A stretch of 50,796 bases of DNA, from contig JBMOLL010000095.1 of NCBI GenBank assembly GCA_049325415.1, positions 1 through 50,796 on the forward strand, written 5' to 3'. The notes below the pieces were generated by a model. It ran no database searches and was not told the DNA's origin. It was given only the letters and a program-made list of their open reading frames with translations. Shown in pieces: positions 15,110-24,306 of the stretch (its first letter is position 1; the number at the start of each line of letters is the position of its first letter). This DNA is from JBMOLL01 sp049325415 (GTDB lineage Bacteria > Bacteroidota > Bacteroidia > Bacteroidales > GCA-2748055). The position numbers were made by a program, and so were the translations under genes.

Positions 15110-16645
15110 TCAGTGCATCAGGGTATATTCAGACGAGGATTGCAGGACTTCATCGATGGGGATCCGTCTGATCCGGCTTTCGATCCAGGCTGTAAAGTCG
15201 AAGATCCGCAATACCTGCTGTTCGAAGATGTCCTCCCGGATCGCCTCCAGCTCCGGGGCAACCTTATCCCATAATTCTTCCCTTTTCCTGACTGTTACCG
15301 GCAGGTTCTGCTTGTTCAGGAACTGAAGCATGATCTTCTCGATCCGGTATCCCATCCCGAACTCCCTGATCTCTCTTTTCAACGACCGGGTTTCATAGCT
15401 GATCAGTTTAAAATCCTTCAGGGCGTTAAGGACCATGAGGTTCACCAGCCGGATGGTGCGGTAAAGCGGCAGGTAGTAATAGTTTTTTCCCTTCAGGATG
15501 ATCATGTTCAGAAACCGGTGGGCACGGCTGTATTCCCTGTTTCCGAAGCAGATCAGGGCGGAGTACAGGCTGAGCTCCGCCTGGCGTGTAAGCCCGAGCA
15601 GGTTCATTCGGTCGAACAGGTCATCGTGGTAGCGGTTCAGGTGCGACAACGCCGAGGCAAAGTCACCCCGGTCGAGCCGCGGAAACAACTCGTAAAGAAA
15701 GATCAGGCAGGCCACGTTGGCATTAAAGCTGGCCGACGGGGATTTCAGTTTCCTGAGCTGGTTCACAAAGTAATTCATCCCCTCGTAATTCCGGATACTG
15801 CGAAGACTGTCGAGCACACCCTCCTGAGTGAGCAGGTAGTAGATCGGAGGATTATCCCAGAGGTTCTTGTTGGTCTCAAACAGGGTGTTCAGTTCCATGT
15901 ACGAACGAAGTGCCGATTTGTAATCACCTACCCCGATGAGGTAATTAGCCTGGAACAACTGGTGCAGCTTTTTAATTTCAAAACTTTCCAGGCTGGAGGA
16001 GGCAACAATGCTCATTTCGCTTACAACAAGGTCGTTGAGGTTTTGTTTCTGTTCCTGGGAACGTACGTTCCCGTAGTTGACGATCCGGTATTTCAGAAGT
16101 TCGTACAGCGACGACTGTTCATTGACCTTGCGGATGAAATTCAGGGTCTCGTTGATCCGGTAATGCTTGTTCAGTACGGCTTTTTCGTCGACCAGCGGGA
16201 AATTGAGCGCCAGCAGATATTCCAGTTCCAGCCTTGAAGCCAGCAACTGGGCAAAATAGTTCTCGTATTTCCGGGCATCCTCGATGATCCTGCGCAGGAG
16301 CGAAAAGCACTCTTCAAACAACGATTTCTCAAACAGGATCCTGGCCTTCATGATCCGGTTGAACAGAAAATAATTACTGTCCTGGTTCTCCCGGAGGCTG
16401 AGAAGGGTATCCAGTATCACCTTGTACAGGTATTTTACGGTGTTCTCATAGGACGAGTCGGGACTCTCCCGCTGAAAAAGCTCTCTCAGGGTCCCTGCCG
16501 TGATCGACCGGTCGCGGGCAATAACGCCGAACAACGTCAGGTATTCCGCCTGTGCTCCGGGACGCTGTGAGGAGATTTTAAATGCCTTGCGCTCAGACTG
16601 GGTCATGGAATTCACCAGCAGGATCAGTGCTTCAGCTTTTTTCAT
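15110..16645 (-). CDS. Helical-repeat protein of unknown function
   Basis: The 511-residue product has no signal peptide or membrane segment and is predicted by eye to be alpha-helical throughout. It has TPR-like amphipathic pairs, for example LFEKSLFEECFSLLRRIIED, QANYLIGVGDYKSALRSYME and NREYSRAHRFLNMIIL. The N terminus (MKKAEALILLVNSMTQSERK) resembles a small helical domain. I do not recognise a named family. It is transcribed away from the ribokinase-SusCD operon across a 219-bp AT-rich gap, the position a dedicated regulator would take, and no other sensor (HTCS, ECF sigma/anti-sigma, AraC) is near that operon. A regulatory role is an inference. Confidence 0.75.
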   Translation of the reverse strand: MKKAEALILLVNSMTQSERKAFKISSQRPGAQAEYLTLFGVIARDRSITAGTLRELFQRESPDSSYENTVKYLYKVILDTLLSLRENQDSNYFLFNRIMKARILFEKSLFEECFSLLRRIIEDARKYENYFAQLLASRLELEYLLALNFPLVDEKAVLNKHYRINETLNFIRKVNEQSSLYELLKYRIVNYGNVRSQEQKQNLNDLVVSEMSIVASSSLESFEIKKLHQLFQANYLIGVGDYKSALRSYMELNTLFETNKNLWDNPPIYYLLTQEGVLDSLRSIRNYEGMNYFVNQLRKLKSPSASFNANVACLIFLYELFPRLDRGDFASALSHLNRYHDDLFDRMNLLGLTRQAELSLYSALICFGNREYSRAHRFLNMIILKGKNYYYLPLYRTIRLVNLMVLNALKDFKLISYETRSLKREIREFGMGYRIEKIMLQFLNKQNLPVTVRKREELWDKVAPELEAIREDIFEQQVLRIFDFTAWIESRIRRIPIDEVLQSSSEYTLMH

Positions 16646-16830
16646 GGAAATATGTTATATAATAGGTTCGAATTATTTTATAATTATCAATTATTAGCAT
16701 TTTATTAAAGACTATAAATTATGTAAATATATGAAAATAAATAATATAATATATTTTTTATCACATTGACTTCAAAATATAAATTATCAATTTAACCTAA
16801 TTATTGATAAAAAAGCACTGGATTATCCCA

Positions 16831-16838
16831 TACATTTG
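16831..16838 (+). promoter_or_regulatory. Predicted -7 element for the ribokinase-SusCD operon
   Basis: TACATTTG matches TAnnTTTG exactly and lies 26 bases before the ribokinase start codon in an AT-rich divergent gap. The nearest -33-like TTG (16804-16806) is slightly farther away than usual. No other promoter-like sequence occurs until the end of the gene array. Confidence 0.45.
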
Positions 16839-16864
16839 CTTCTGATAACCTAAAATTAATCTGA

Positions 16865-17779
16865 ATGGCAGACAAAAAAATCATTGTAATAGGTAGCAGC
16901 AATACCGATATGGTCATTAAAGCTGACCGGCTTCCTGTTCCCGGCGAGACGGTGATCGGGGGCAAGTTCTTCATGAACCCGGGTGGAAAGGGGGCGAACC
17001 AGGCTGTTGCAGCAGCCCGGCTTGGCGGGAATGTCACGCTGATCTGCAAAACCGGCAATGATATTTTTGGGAAGCAGTCGGTTGAATTGTTCAATTCGGA
17101 ACGGATCAATGCCAATTATGTCTTTTCCGATCCGAAAAACCCATCGGGCGTGGCCCTGATCACGGTTGATTCGAATGGTGAGAACTGTATTGTAGTGGCC
17201 TCCGGAGCCAATGCCTCGCTAAGCCCTGAAGACATTGAATCGGCACGAAACGAGATTGAACGGGGCGACCTGGTACTGATGCAGCTGGAGATTCCCATCG
17301 AAACTGTCGAGTATGCGACCCGGCTGGCTTCAGCCAAAGGGATCCGGGTGATCCTGAATCCCGCACCGGCAAAAGCATTATCGGAAAAGCTCCTGCGCAG
17401 CCTTTACGTGATCACTCCCAACCGGACCGAAGCCGAGATCCTGTCGGGCATCAAGGTCTCCGACTGGGAGAGCGCCATGAAGGCTGCCGCTGTGATCAAA
17501 GCCCGCGGTCCGAAGATCGTGGTCATCACCCTCGGCAGCCAGGGAGCATTGATCTGTGAGGAGGATACCTATCATAAAGTGGAAGCCCTGAAGGTGACGG
17601 CTGTCGATACCACCGCTGCGGGCGACACCTTCTCCGGGGCCCTGTGCGTCGCTATTTCGGAAGGATTGTCAATGGTCGAAGCCGTGAAGTTTGCTTCCCG
17701 GGCCTCCGCCCTGGCCGTTACCCGTATGGGAGCCCAGTCGTCGATCCCTTACCGTTCGGAACTCTCCGTTCTACTCTGA
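16865..17779 (+). CDS. rbsK: Ribokinase
   Basis: This 304-residue PfkB-family kinase carries both ribokinase signatures: the N-terminal GETVIGG with NPGGKGANQAVAAARLGG (about 27-55) and the C-terminal DTTAAGDTFSGAL with catalytic Asp254. SSNTDMVIKADRLPVPGE is the usual ribose-binding opening. It phosphorylates D-ribose to ribose 5-phosphate in the cytoplasm (EC 2.7.1.15). The length is that of the family. It is the first gene of the probable operon through 32545 and the SusC gene starts 18 bases after its stop, so ribose is the expected end product of whatever the locus imports. Confidence 0.93.
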   Translation: MADKKIIVIGSSNTDMVIKADRLPVPGETVIGGKFFMNPGGKGANQAVAAARLGGNVTLICKTGNDIFGKQSVELFNSERINANYVFSDPKNPSGVALITVDSNGENCIVVASGANASLSPEDIESARNEIERGDLVLMQLEIPIETVEYATRLASAKGIRVILNPAPAKALSEKLLRSLYVITPNRTEAEILSGIKVSDWESAMKAAAVIKARGPKIVVITLGSQGALICEEDTYHKVEALKVTAVDTTAAGDTFSGALCVAISEGLSMVEAVKFASRASALAVTRMGAQSSIPYRSELSVLL

Positions 17780-17797
17780 TCATTAAACAGAAAAGCA

Positions 17798-20755
17798 ATG
17801 AGAAAAATATTCTTTCACCGAAACCTCAGTCTGCTCCTGATCCTTGTCTTCCTGACCGGCGCACTGTTTACCGGTGCCGGTGTTTACGCCCAGCAGGCCG
17901 GCGGACACAGCGTAAGCGGGGTGGTGAGTGATATGAAAACAGGCGTTTCCCTGCCGGGTGTCAATATCCGCGTGCGGGGAACCCAGACCGGGACCATCAC
18001 CGGATTCGATGGGAGCTATACCATCGTGGTACCTGACGATTCGGTGCTTGTTTTTTCCTTTATTGGTTACAAAACCTACGAGATCGCTGTAGGTGCAGCC
18101 GACAAAACCCTTAACCTGCAGATGGAGGAAGCTGCAGAATCACTGGAGGAAGTGGTGGTTATCGGCTACGGTTCGGCCACGAAAAAGGAGATTACCGGAT
18201 CGATTGCCACCATCCGTCCCAAAGATTTTAACAAAGGCTCATACAGCGACGCCATGGGTGTGATCCAGGGTAAGGTGGCCGGTCTCACCATTGTCCGGCC
18301 CGATGGTGCCGACCCGATGTCGGGCTACAGCATTATGCTCCGTGGTACCAACACTCTGACTTCGGGTCAGGGGCCGCTGATCGTGATCGACGGGGTGGCA
18401 GGAGCCGACCTGAAGAACATCAACTACGAAGAGATTCAGTCGGTTGATATTCTTAAAGACGGTTCGGCGGCAGCCATCTACGGAACCCGGGGTACCAACG
18501 GGGTGATCCTCATTACCACCAAAGGTGCCAAAGCCGGAACAAAAAGCGTGGAGTACACCTCCAGGCTAAGTATCCAGGTGGCTCCCCGCAGCGTGGAAAC
18601 CCTCAGTGCCGATGAATTCCGTTTTGCCATTGAAAATTATGCCCCGGAGAAAGCAGGCAGCATCTATGAGGCAAATACCGACTGGTTCGGGGAAATCACC
18701 CGTACGGTTCCCTTCAGCCAGAAACACAGCCTGGCGCTGTCGGGTGGAACGGAGACCTTCTCCCACCGGACCACCTTTAATATTGAAAAGAATAACGGTT
18801 TGCTCCGGGATAATAAATCCGACAAGTACCTTTTCCGGACCAATATCCGGCAGAGTACCCTTGATGGCCATCTCGACCTCGATTATAACCTGGTCATGGG
18901 CATGCGGGAATACAGTCCGGCCAACTACGACCTTTTCTATCAGGCCTTTATCCAGAATCCCACCCAGCCGGTCTACGACCCGGAGAACACCGAATACGGC
19001 GGCTATTCCCGCTTAACGGGTATCGAATACTATAACCCGGTGGCCATGCTGAACGAAAGGCAAAGAAAGGGCAACACCTACGACTTTTCCCCGAATATGA
19101 GGGCCACGCTGCACCTCATGGAAGGACTCGACTTCGTTAATTTCCTGTCTTTTGAAGGCTCGGCATGGGAAGCAAGTTCCTATAAAACAAGGTTTTATCC
19201 GGCTATTATCGGAAGCGACGGGGAGGCGGAGATCAGTAACGGCCGCTCCTACAGCCTGCAGTACGAGAGCATGGTAAATTATACCCGGACTTTCGGTGAT
19301 CATCACATCCAGGCATTGGGCGGCTATTCTTATCAGGAAATGGGCTTCAACAGCAGCTACATGATCAATGCCGGCTTTGATACCGATCTTTACGGCGTGA
19401 ATAATATCGGAGCAGGGTCGTCGTTGCAGGAGGGCACCGCCGAGATGGGTTCCTCCAGGGAATCGAGCAGGCTCATCGCCTTTTTCGGTCGTGTGATCTA
19501 TAACTACAATGAAAAGTACCTCGCTACCGTTTCCTTACGGAGAGAAGGTTCATCCCGCTTCGGGATCAACCATAAGTGGGGCTCCTTCCCGGCAGTCAGC
19601 CTGGGCTGGAGGATCGACAGGGAGGATTTTATGCAGAATGCCGGATGGATCGATGACCTTAAACTGCGTGTGGGCTTCGGGGTGACAGGGAACCAGGATT
19701 TCGATAACTACAAGTCCCTCATTCTAATGGGAAGGGCAGGGAAGTTCTTTTACAACGGCGAATGGATCAATTCCTACCAGCCCGTATCCAACCCCAATCC
19801 CGATCTGCGCTGGGAGAAAAAACAGGAGTTCAATGCGGGGATCGACTTTACCGTTCTCAACAGCCGCCTGAGCGGATCCCTCGATTATTATTACCGGCAG
19901 AGCACCGACCTGCTTTACACCTATTCGGTATCGGTACCGCCCTACATCTTCGACGAGCTGTTCACCAATGTCGGAACCATCAGCAACACCGGGATCGAAC
20001 TGACACTCAACGCCCAGATGGTCAAGTCGGCCGACCTGGAATGGAACAGCATCTTTACCTTTAGTAAAAACATCAATAAGCTGGTGAAATTCTCCAACGA
20101 GGAATTCACCAATACCTATGTGGACATCGGTTGGATCGGAGGAGCCATCCCCCAGTATTCCCAGCGGATCCAGGAAGGAAAGAGCCTGGGAACCTTTTAC
20201 GGTCCGGTCTGGCTCGGACTCGACGAATATGGCTATGATAAGTTCAAGAATCAGAACCCGGTAGGAGGGGTCAGTGCCGATAAATATGAAGATATCGGGA
20301 ATGCCTATCCCTTCGCCAGCATCGGTTGGGGGAACAACCTCAACTACGGCAGGTGGAACCTGAATGTATCCTTCCGGCTGCAGATCGGGGGCAAGGTGCT
20401 GAACCTCTACAGGGCCTATTATGAGAACTGGCAGACCATCGGCTCCAGGAATATCGTTCACACCCAGCTGGAGAATCCCGAATTCATCGGCAATGCCACT
20501 TATTCTTCCAAGTACGTGGAGGATGCTACCTTCCTCAAGCTCGACAATGCCTCTCTGAGTTACGACCTCCGGGTGAATTCGAAGTACATCAACAGTCTGC
20601 AGCTCTCTTTTTCAGCCCAGGATGTCTTCTGCCTCACCCGCTACAAGGGGCTTGATCCGGAAGTCGATCTCGGCGGCCTGGAACCGGGGATAGAACACCT
20701 GTCGTACTACCCGCGTACCACCGCCCTGACCCTTGGTATTTATGCTAAATTCTGA
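17798..20755 (+). CDS. SusC/RagA family TonB-dependent outer-membrane transporter
   Basis: A 985-residue outer-membrane protein. After a signal peptide (about 1-33, ending VYAQQ) it has a carboxypeptidase-regulatory-like domain (HSVSGVVSDMKTGVSLPGVN to NLQME). The plug domain follows with EEVVVIGYGSATKKEITGS, LRGTNTLTSGQGPLIVIDGV and DILKDGSAAAIYGTRGTNGV. The remainder is a large beta-barrel ending in aromatic-terminal TALTLGIYAKF. It imports oligomeric substrate with its SusD partner, whose coding frame overlaps its stop (TGATG). The surrounding ribokinase and ADP-ribosylglycohydrolase-like genes point to a ribosyl-containing substrate instead of an ordinary hexose polymer. It is slightly smaller than the usual 1,000-1,100 residues. 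Confidence 0.95.
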   Translation: MRKIFFHRNLSLLLILVFLTGALFTGAGVYAQQAGGHSVSGVVSDMKTGVSLPGVNIRVRGTQTGTITGFDGSYTIVVPDDSVLVFSFIGYKTYEIAVGAADKTLNLQMEEAAESLEEVVVIGYGSATKKEITGSIATIRPKDFNKGSYSDAMGVIQGKVAGLTIVRPDGADPMSGYSIMLRGTNTLTSGQGPLIVIDGVAGADLKNINYEEIQSVDILKDGSAAAIYGTRGTNGVILITTKGAKAGTKSVEYTSRLSIQVAPRSVETLSADEFRFAIENYAPEKAGSIYEANTDWFGEITRTVPFSQKHSLALSGGTETFSHRTTFNIEKNNGLLRDNKSDKYLFRTNIRQSTLDGHLDLDYNLVMGMREYSPANYDLFYQAFIQNPTQPVYDPENTEYGGYSRLTGIEYYNPVAMLNERQRKGNTYDFSPNMRATLHLMEGLDFVNFLSFEGSAWEASSYKTRFYPAIIGSDGEAEISNGRSYSLQYESMVNYTRTFGDHHIQALGGYSYQEMGFNSSYMINAGFDTDLYGVNNIGAGSSLQEGTAEMGSSRESSRLIAFFGRVIYNYNEKYLATVSLRREGSSRFGINHKWGSFPAVSLGWRIDREDFMQNAGWIDDLKLRVGFGVTGNQDFDNYKSLILMGRAGKFFYNGEWINSYQPVSNPNPDLRWEKKQEFNAGIDFTVLNSRLSGSLDYYYRQSTDLLYTYSVSVPPYIFDELFTNVGTISNTGIELTLNAQMVKSADLEWNSIFTFSKNINKLVKFSNEEFTNTYVDIGWIGGAIPQYSQRIQEGKSLGTFYGPVWLGLDEYGYDKFKNQNPVGGVSADKYEDIGNAYPFASIGWGNNLNYGRWNLNVSFRLQIGGKVLNLYRAYYENWQTIGSRNIVHTQLENPEFIGNATYSSKYVEDATFLKLDNASLSYDLRVNSKYINSLQLSFSAQDVFCLTRYKGLDPEVDLGGLEPGIEHLSYYPRTTALTLGIYAKF

Positions 20756-20772
20756 TGCTTAAAACGACAGTT

Positions 20773-22281
20773 ATGAAAAAGAAAATAGTAACACTGGTTT
20801 ATGGACTGCTCGTATTGACAGCATTCTCCTGCACCGATCTGAACGAAGAAGTCTACTCCGGCATCCCGCTCGACGAGTTCTTTCGGACCGAAAAGGATGT
20901 CCTGATGAACGCCGGCCGCGCCTATACCAAGCTCCAGGGCTTTCCTGAGGAATTCAGCCTCTGGACCCTGACCGAAATGGCTTCCGATGAAATGGTGGCC
21001 CCGGGAAGGGACGACGGCTGGGTCTGGGATAACGGACGCTGGGATCAGATCCACAAACATAACCTGAGTTCAACGAATAAGATCCTCACCCTGGCTTACG
21101 GCTATGTGTACGAGGGGATCAGCGCCTGCAACGAGGTGCTCTATGAAACCGAGACCTCGACCATTGAATTCGAGGGAAAGGATAAGATCATCGCCGAGAT
21201 CAAGGTTCTCCGGGCCCTGTTTTATTACTGGGCCATCGACAACTGGGGCAACGTGCCCTTCTCGGTCGATTTCAGCGACAAATCCCTGCCTGTTCAGAAA
21301 GACCGGGCCTATGTCTACGATTTCCTGGTCGACGAGATCACCGGGAACGTCGCCGCCCTGCAGAAAGATCCCGAAGAGGCGTATTATGGCCGGGTTACAC
21401 AGGGTATGGCTTACACCCTGCTGGCCAAGCTCTACCTCAATTCCCAGGAATGGGTGGGAGTGCCCCGCTGGGAGGAGGCCGCAGCAGCCTGCGACAGCGT
21501 GATCGCCATTGGAGCCTACCAGATTGAAGACGATTTTTTTGTGAACTTCTCGGTGAACAATGAGGTATCCAGGGAGAATATCTTCGTGATCCCCATGCAT
21601 TCCATCTATACCAAAGACAATCTTTACTGGTACACCCTTACCCTGAACGATGCCAGCCGGGCGACCTTCAATTTCAAAGGCGCCATGTGGGATGAGTTTG
21701 TTCTTGAACCGGGCTTCCTGGATAAATATGCCGATAATGATGTAAGGAAAAATTCCTTTCTCTTTGGACAGCAGAAAGACATGAATGGGAAAGATATTGT
21801 AATTGACGGTGAGCCTTTCATATATACGCCTGAAATTGAGGATTATATGGCCAGGAAGAAATGGGAGGGTGCCCGTTGCTGCAAATACGAGTACCAGCCA
21901 GATCTGGAGTATTATGTGAATGATATGGAAAACGATTTTGTGATCTTCCGTTATGCCGATGTCCTTTACACGAAGCTGGAAGCCCTGTACCGTCTGGGCA
22001 GGGAGGGGGAGATGCTTTCCGACCCCGACCTGATGAAGATCAGGACCCGGGCCGGCCTTGAACCGTATTCCGGCGGAGAGCTGAGCGATGAAGAATTTCT
22101 CGATGAGCTTGGCCGTGAATTCGCCTGGGAAGGACACCGGAGGCAGGATCAGATCCGTTTTGGAGTCTGGGCCCGGCCCTGGTGGAACAAGCCTTTTTCT
22201 GAAGAAACAGATAAGCTCTTCCCCATACCGGTTACCGTAATGAATGCCAATCCCAACCTGGTTCAGAACCCGGGTTACTAA
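20773..22281 (+). CDS. SusD/RagB family nutrient-binding lipoprotein
   Basis: The 502-residue product begins with a lipoprotein signal (MKKKIVTLVYGLLVLTAFSC), lipidated Cys at the TAFSC box. I chose ATG 20773 for this reason over ATG 20755, which overlaps the SusC stop and adds MLKTTV. SusD features are present: CTDLNEEVYSGIPLDEFF near the N terminus, TPR-like helices (EIKVLRALFYYWAIDNWGNVP, MAYTLLAKLYLNSQEW) and the typical end FPIPVTVMNANPNLVQNPGY. It is surface-exposed and caps the SusC transporter. ADP-ribosylglycohydrolase-like genes follow 8 bases later. Confidence 0.94.
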   Translation: MKKKIVTLVYGLLVLTAFSCTDLNEEVYSGIPLDEFFRTEKDVLMNAGRAYTKLQGFPEEFSLWTLTEMASDEMVAPGRDDGWVWDNGRWDQIHKHNLSSTNKILTLAYGYVYEGISACNEVLYETETSTIEFEGKDKIIAEIKVLRALFYYWAIDNWGNVPFSVDFSDKSLPVQKDRAYVYDFLVDEITGNVAALQKDPEEAYYGRVTQGMAYTLLAKLYLNSQEWVGVPRWEEAAAACDSVIAIGAYQIEDDFFVNFSVNNEVSRENIFVIPMHSIYTKDNLYWYTLTLNDASRATFNFKGAMWDEFVLEPGFLDKYADNDVRKNSFLFGQQKDMNGKDIVIDGEPFIYTPEIEDYMARKKWEGARCCKYEYQPDLEYYVNDMENDFVIFRYADVLYTKLEALYRLGREGEMLSDPDLMKIRTRAGLEPYSGGELSDEEFLDELGREFAWEGHRRQDQIRFGVWARPWWNKPFSEETDKLFPIPVTVMNANPNLVQNPGY

Positions 22282-22289
22282 AAGAATCG

Positions 22290-24293
22290 ATGATGAGAAA
22301 AACTTTCATACTGATGCTGCTCCTGGGCTTTAGCCTCCAGGTTTATCCCATGCCCGGCCCTCCGGGTGGAAAAAACCGGACCATTCCGGTCAGCGTTCTG
22401 CGCGATAAGATCGCCGGTGCGTGGATCGGGCAGATGGTGGGGAACATGTACGGTCTTCCGCATGAAAACAAGTATGTCACCGCTCCGGGCCCGGAGAACT
22501 GGCCCTACGGCTACAGCAAAAGTCTGGATAAACTGAAGACCTACCAGGGTGCATTTTCCGACGACGACACCGACGTGGAATACATGTACCTTCTTTCCAT
22601 GGAGAAATATGGTGCTGAGCCCTCTTACGAGCAGCTGAAACAGGCCTGGATGTACCATATACGCGATCGCGTGTGGCTGGCCAACAGGGGCGCGCTCGGA
22701 CTGATGCATTTCGGCTATACACCGCCGTTCACCGGGAGAAAGGATCTGAACCCCCACTGGTACCAGATCGATCCCCAGCTCATCAATGAGATCTGGGCCT
22801 TCACGGCTCCCGGCATGGTGGATTACGCTGCCGGTAAATCGGAATGGGCTGCCCGCATCACCTCCGACGACTGGGGAGTGGAACCCACCATCCACTACGG
22901 AGCCATGTATGCGGCAGCCTTTTTCGAAACGGATATACGCAAACTGATCGAGACCGGACTGAAGGAACTGCCTGCCGACGGACGGTATGCACAGACGGTC
23001 AGGGAGATGATAGCCCTGCACGACCGCTACCCGTCTGAATGGCAGAAGGCCTGGGCCGTGATGGCAGATAAGTACTATGTCAACGAGCCCGACATGACCA
23101 AAACCATCTGGAATGCCAACCTCAACGGTGCCTGCGCCATTCTCGCCCTGCTTTATGGCAACGGGGAGTTCCAGCACACCCTAGATCTGGCCTGCGCCAT
23201 GGGTTTTGATGCCGATAACCAGGCTGCCACGCTGGCCGGACTGCTGGGGGTGATCAACGGCTTCAGCAACATTCCCTCCGAGCTGTACCTGCCCATTGAA
23301 GGGTGGACCGTTCCCTTTAACGACCGTTACGTCAATATTACACGCTACGACCTGCCCGATGCAGGGATACAGGACATGATCGACAGGACCCTGAAGCAAA
23401 GCATCGACCTGGTGCTTTCCAAAGGCGGAAAACTGAGTGGCAAAGGCGACAGGGAACAGCTGACGATCAATACCTCGGCTGTTTTTCTGCCCCCGCTCGA
23501 GTTCGGTACAGGACCTGCACCCCGCATGGAGGTGAACCTGCCCGTCGATTTCTGGTTCTCCTCGCCCAATAACCGGAATTACCGCTGGACCCTCACCGGG
23601 GGCAGCCTGCCCTCCGGCCTGAGCCTGGAGAACGGACATCTCACCGGCACTCCACTGGTTCCCGGAAGCTATCCCGTGACCCTGACCATCTCCGACGGAA
23701 AAAAGAATATTTCGCAGGAGTTCAGCCTGCTTGTGAGAAATACCAATATCGCACCGCTTGCCGATTCCATCATCACCAATGTCAGGGTGCTGAATGAGGC
23801 AGTGCTCGATTCCTGCTGGTACACCTTCGGCAAATCGCTGTATTCCAAAACGGTAGACGTGATCAACGACGGCAGGACCGATGGGCCCGGTTCGGTCTTC
23901 TACAGCATCGCGGCAAAGGCCAACATCCCCAAAGTGGATTATTATGGCTATGCCTGGAAAGATCCGGAAAATATAGGAATGATCGCGTTTCATACCGGCG
24001 GAATGGAGGAGTTCGGGGGATGGTTCACTTCCCTCAACGTCCAGTACCTCGATGAGCGGGGCAAATGGCAGCCCGTTCCGGATATCGCTATTACTCCGGC
24101 CATGCCCGAAAGCGGACTGGTTTTTATCCAGCCTCATTTTGCCGAGTATGTCATCACCTTTGCCCCTGTAAAAACCCGCGCTATCCGCATCATCGGCGAT
24201 GCCATGGTACAGTCGCACTGGAACAGGTATACAAAGAACGTGTCGGCTTTCACGTCGATCACGGAATTAAGTGTTTACGAAGCAGATAAATGA
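22290..24293 (+). CDS. Exported ADP-ribosylglycohydrolase-fold protein with Ig-like and discoidin-like domains
   Basis: A 667-residue protein with a signal peptide (about 1-22). The first domain (about 30-370) is an ADP-ribosylglycohydrolase (DraG/ARH) fold: LRDKIAGAWIGQMVGNMYG, a metal-binding FSDDDTDVEYM motif and the C-terminal MGFDADNQAATLAGLLGVIN. A small putative-Ig domain follows (about 415-485, GSLPSGLSLENGHLTGTP). The C terminus resembles an F5/8-type carbohydrate-binding domain (about 500-660, SKTVDVINDGRTDGPGSVFY). It should hydrolyse an N- or O-ribosyl bond outside the cytoplasm. It is the least diverged of three paralogues here in its metal motif. In the Bacteroides ribose-utilisation locus a similar protein is present. 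Confidence 0.87.
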   Translation: MMRKTFILMLLLGFSLQVYPMPGPPGGKNRTIPVSVLRDKIAGAWIGQMVGNMYGLPHENKYVTAPGPENWPYGYSKSLDKLKTYQGAFSDDDTDVEYMYLLSMEKYGAEPSYEQLKQAWMYHIRDRVWLANRGALGLMHFGYTPPFTGRKDLNPHWYQIDPQLINEIWAFTAPGMVDYAAGKSEWAARITSDDWGVEPTIHYGAMYAAAFFETDIRKLIETGLKELPADGRYAQTVREMIALHDRYPSEWQKAWAVMADKYYVNEPDMTKTIWNANLNGACAILALLYGNGEFQHTLDLACAMGFDADNQAATLAGLLGVINGFSNIPSELYLPIEGWTVPFNDRYVNITRYDLPDAGIQDMIDRTLKQSIDLVLSKGGKLSGKGDREQLTINTSAVFLPPLEFGTGPAPRMEVNLPVDFWFSSPNNRNYRWTLTGGSLPSGLSLENGHLTGTPLVPGSYPVTLTISDGKKNISQEFSLLVRNTNIAPLADSIITNVRVLNEAVLDSCWYTFGKSLYSKTVDVINDGRTDGPGSVFYSIAAKANIPKVDYYGYAWKDPENIGMIAFHTGGMEEFGGWFTSLNVQYLDERGKWQPVPDIAITPAMPESGLVFIQPHFAEYVITFAPVKTRAIRIIGDAMVQSHWNRYTKNVSAFTSITELSVYEADK

Positions 24294-24306
24294 AAGGACA
24301 TTGATC

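Noticed and set aside
21070..22137. 355-residue minus-strand frame inside the SusD gene
   Set aside because: Antisense shadow of a strongly supported SusD coding region.
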